A stretch of DNA of 64,000 nt, from NCBI GenBank assembly GCA_013397795.1, contig VZTJ01005675.1, positions 1,425,136-1,489,135 of the forward strand, in the 5' to 3' direction. Position 1 is the first letter of the stretch. Each line of letters begins with the position of its first letter. Below, in pieces: positions 62,944 to 64,000 of the stretch. Source of the DNA: Orthonyx spaldingii (Eukaryota; Chordata; Aves; Passeriformes; Orthonychidae). A model generated the notes under the pieces. The model worked only from the letters and a program-made list of their open reading frames with translations. It was not told the origin of the DNA and did not search any database. The translations under genes were made by a program, and so were the position numbers.

Positions 62944-62971
62944 TTTTCCTTCCTTCCTTTCTTTCTTTTTA
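62944..62971. repeat. (CCTT)n/(CTTT)n pyrimidine tract
   Basis: Tandem TTCC then CTTT units, ending in TTTTTAG. Ordinary simple-sequence DNA. It resembles a splice-acceptor polypyrimidine tract, but nothing coding follows. Confidence 0.85.
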
Positions 62972-64000
62972 GAATCACCTCTTTCCTTTGTAGTTATGAA
63001 TAAGGCTTCTTTTCTTCCCTTTTGTGAATTCTAGGGGAGCTATCAGTCACTGCTGTAGGTCACAAACCTGTTACACATTATGGTGATAAATCAAGGTCAG
63101 AAGGCAGTCACTGTAGAGTGAAACAGGGCCCTGCTCCACGATAATACAACAATACATTCAAGTGGACCTGCAGTGTCTCACTTCACCTGAAAATCCTGAA
63201 ATACACACAGTTGTTTTCCAGAAGAGTCCCCAGCAAGTCTTTTCTCTCTTCTATTTCCCAGGCACGTGCACATTTCCACTGAACTCTGTGGGATCCCCAG
63301 TGCTCCAGGGCAGTCACTGTCAGAGCATGGGGTAGGAAGATCTTGGGGTACTTGGCTCCAGTGACATTTCAGGTCTGACCCAAGAAATAATCAGTGAACC
63401 AGAGGGAAAGGGAGGGAGGAAGCAGGAGGCAGTAGGTGACAGAGGAAATCTGGCCATAAAGAAAAAGGGTTGAACAATAGTTTTACTGTTATAGAAAATA
63501 AATTAGCTTAAAGTCAGTACAAATATACAGCACTATTAACCAACTCAGCTTGTTAGGAGAAGGTTTGCTGAAGGCCAAAAAATAAATCAGATATCAAGTG
63601 TCATACGCCAACTTTCAAATCAGAATGTGAGCCTCAGTCTTTGTACACCATGGAATTAGCTCACATCTCAAATTTTAATTTCAAAAGGACAAAATTCTAC
63701 ATATATTATCCAGTTACCTTATTGCTCCACATCATATGCAGTCCCTAAGGCAGTATTTAAGCTATACAAAAGAGCATATTTTCTTTGCTTCTTTTTGTTC
63801 AAAATAGAGTAGACAACATAAACAAGATGTTATAAGCCTACTATGCTAATTAGATTATTATTAGAATGCACAACTTCTAACTATTTGACAAAAAAAAAAA
63901 AGCAGGGGAAATGAGAAGAGCAGTAGCAAGCAGCAGTGTTTGCCAGCTCCCCATTATGACAGGGTGTAAATAGAGGTTAGGCTCATGCCTCCGTCTGCGA

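Larger units (their letters stand above)
57716..64000. other. Non-coding interval with candidate regulatory blocks
   Basis: No gene recognised. The largest open frames (61323-61607 on minus, 94 codons; 60735-61010 on minus, 91 codons) are unrecognised. Low-complexity tracts include a T8A15 run (58835-58857), T-rich runs near 60791-60799, a CCTT/CTTT pyrimidine tract at about 62944-62971 and an A12 run at 63890-63901. Two candidate elements are listed separately. Confidence 0.55.

Noticed and set aside
1..64000. CRISPR arrays, insertion sequences, operons, riboswitches and other prokaryotic features
   Set aside because: CR1 elements, composition and lack of dense coding show vertebrate nuclear DNA. 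No regularly spaced repeats or bacterial gene architecture were seen.
1..64000. Endogenous retroviral or other viral coding sequence
   Set aside because: No reverse transcriptase, protease or envelope-like motif and no paired LTRs were recognised in any frame.

Overview
The window reads as vertebrate, most likely avian, nuclear DNA. The diagnostic signal is a set of CR1 LINE 3' tails (about 24953, 33901, 38390, 50125 and 57419). Their terminal block, GGTTGGAAAAGACC...GATCATCAAG, matches the CR1 families I know from birds, especially Neoaves. Crocodilian or turtle origin is not strictly excluded. Recognisable repeats are sparse, the base composition is AT-rich, CpG is depleted outside a few islands, and no ribosome-binding or operon architecture is present.

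I could not support any protein-coding gene. Open frames are short, reach about 186 codons at most, overlap in several frames where GC rises, and contain no domain I recognise. The window is best read as an intergenic or intronic regulatory landscape around one CpG island.

Layout. 1-6400 is plain non-coding DNA with one conserved-element-like block near 770-1010. 6401-6800 holds the most striking structure: a long imperfect inverted repeat (core arms 6445-6561 and 6625-6743) around a spacer that itself contains two perfect small hairpins. 6800-33900 is AT-rich non-coding DNA with an (AAAT)n microsatellite, one CR1 tip and several homeodomain-motif-rich blocks. 33900-38525 contains two CR1 pieces, a possible relic of a LINE endonuclease domain, and CpG-retaining blocks at 34370-35700. 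38525-46330 is unremarkable. About 46730-48200 is a CpG island interrupted by a 54-base assembly gap (47756-47809), with a strong G-quadruplex motif and a consensus splice donor on the minus strand at 47694/47693. This is the best candidate for a promoter and first exon. 48200-64000 is again non-coding, with two CR1 copies, CpG-retaining blocks at 52590-52980 and 60210-60960, and a perfect 21-bp palindrome at 56522-56542.

How parts may work together is inference only: the CpG island could be the promoter of a minus-strand transcript whose first intron runs towards position 1, with the AT-rich motif clusters as distal enhancers. Only cross-species alignment and RNA data could confirm this.
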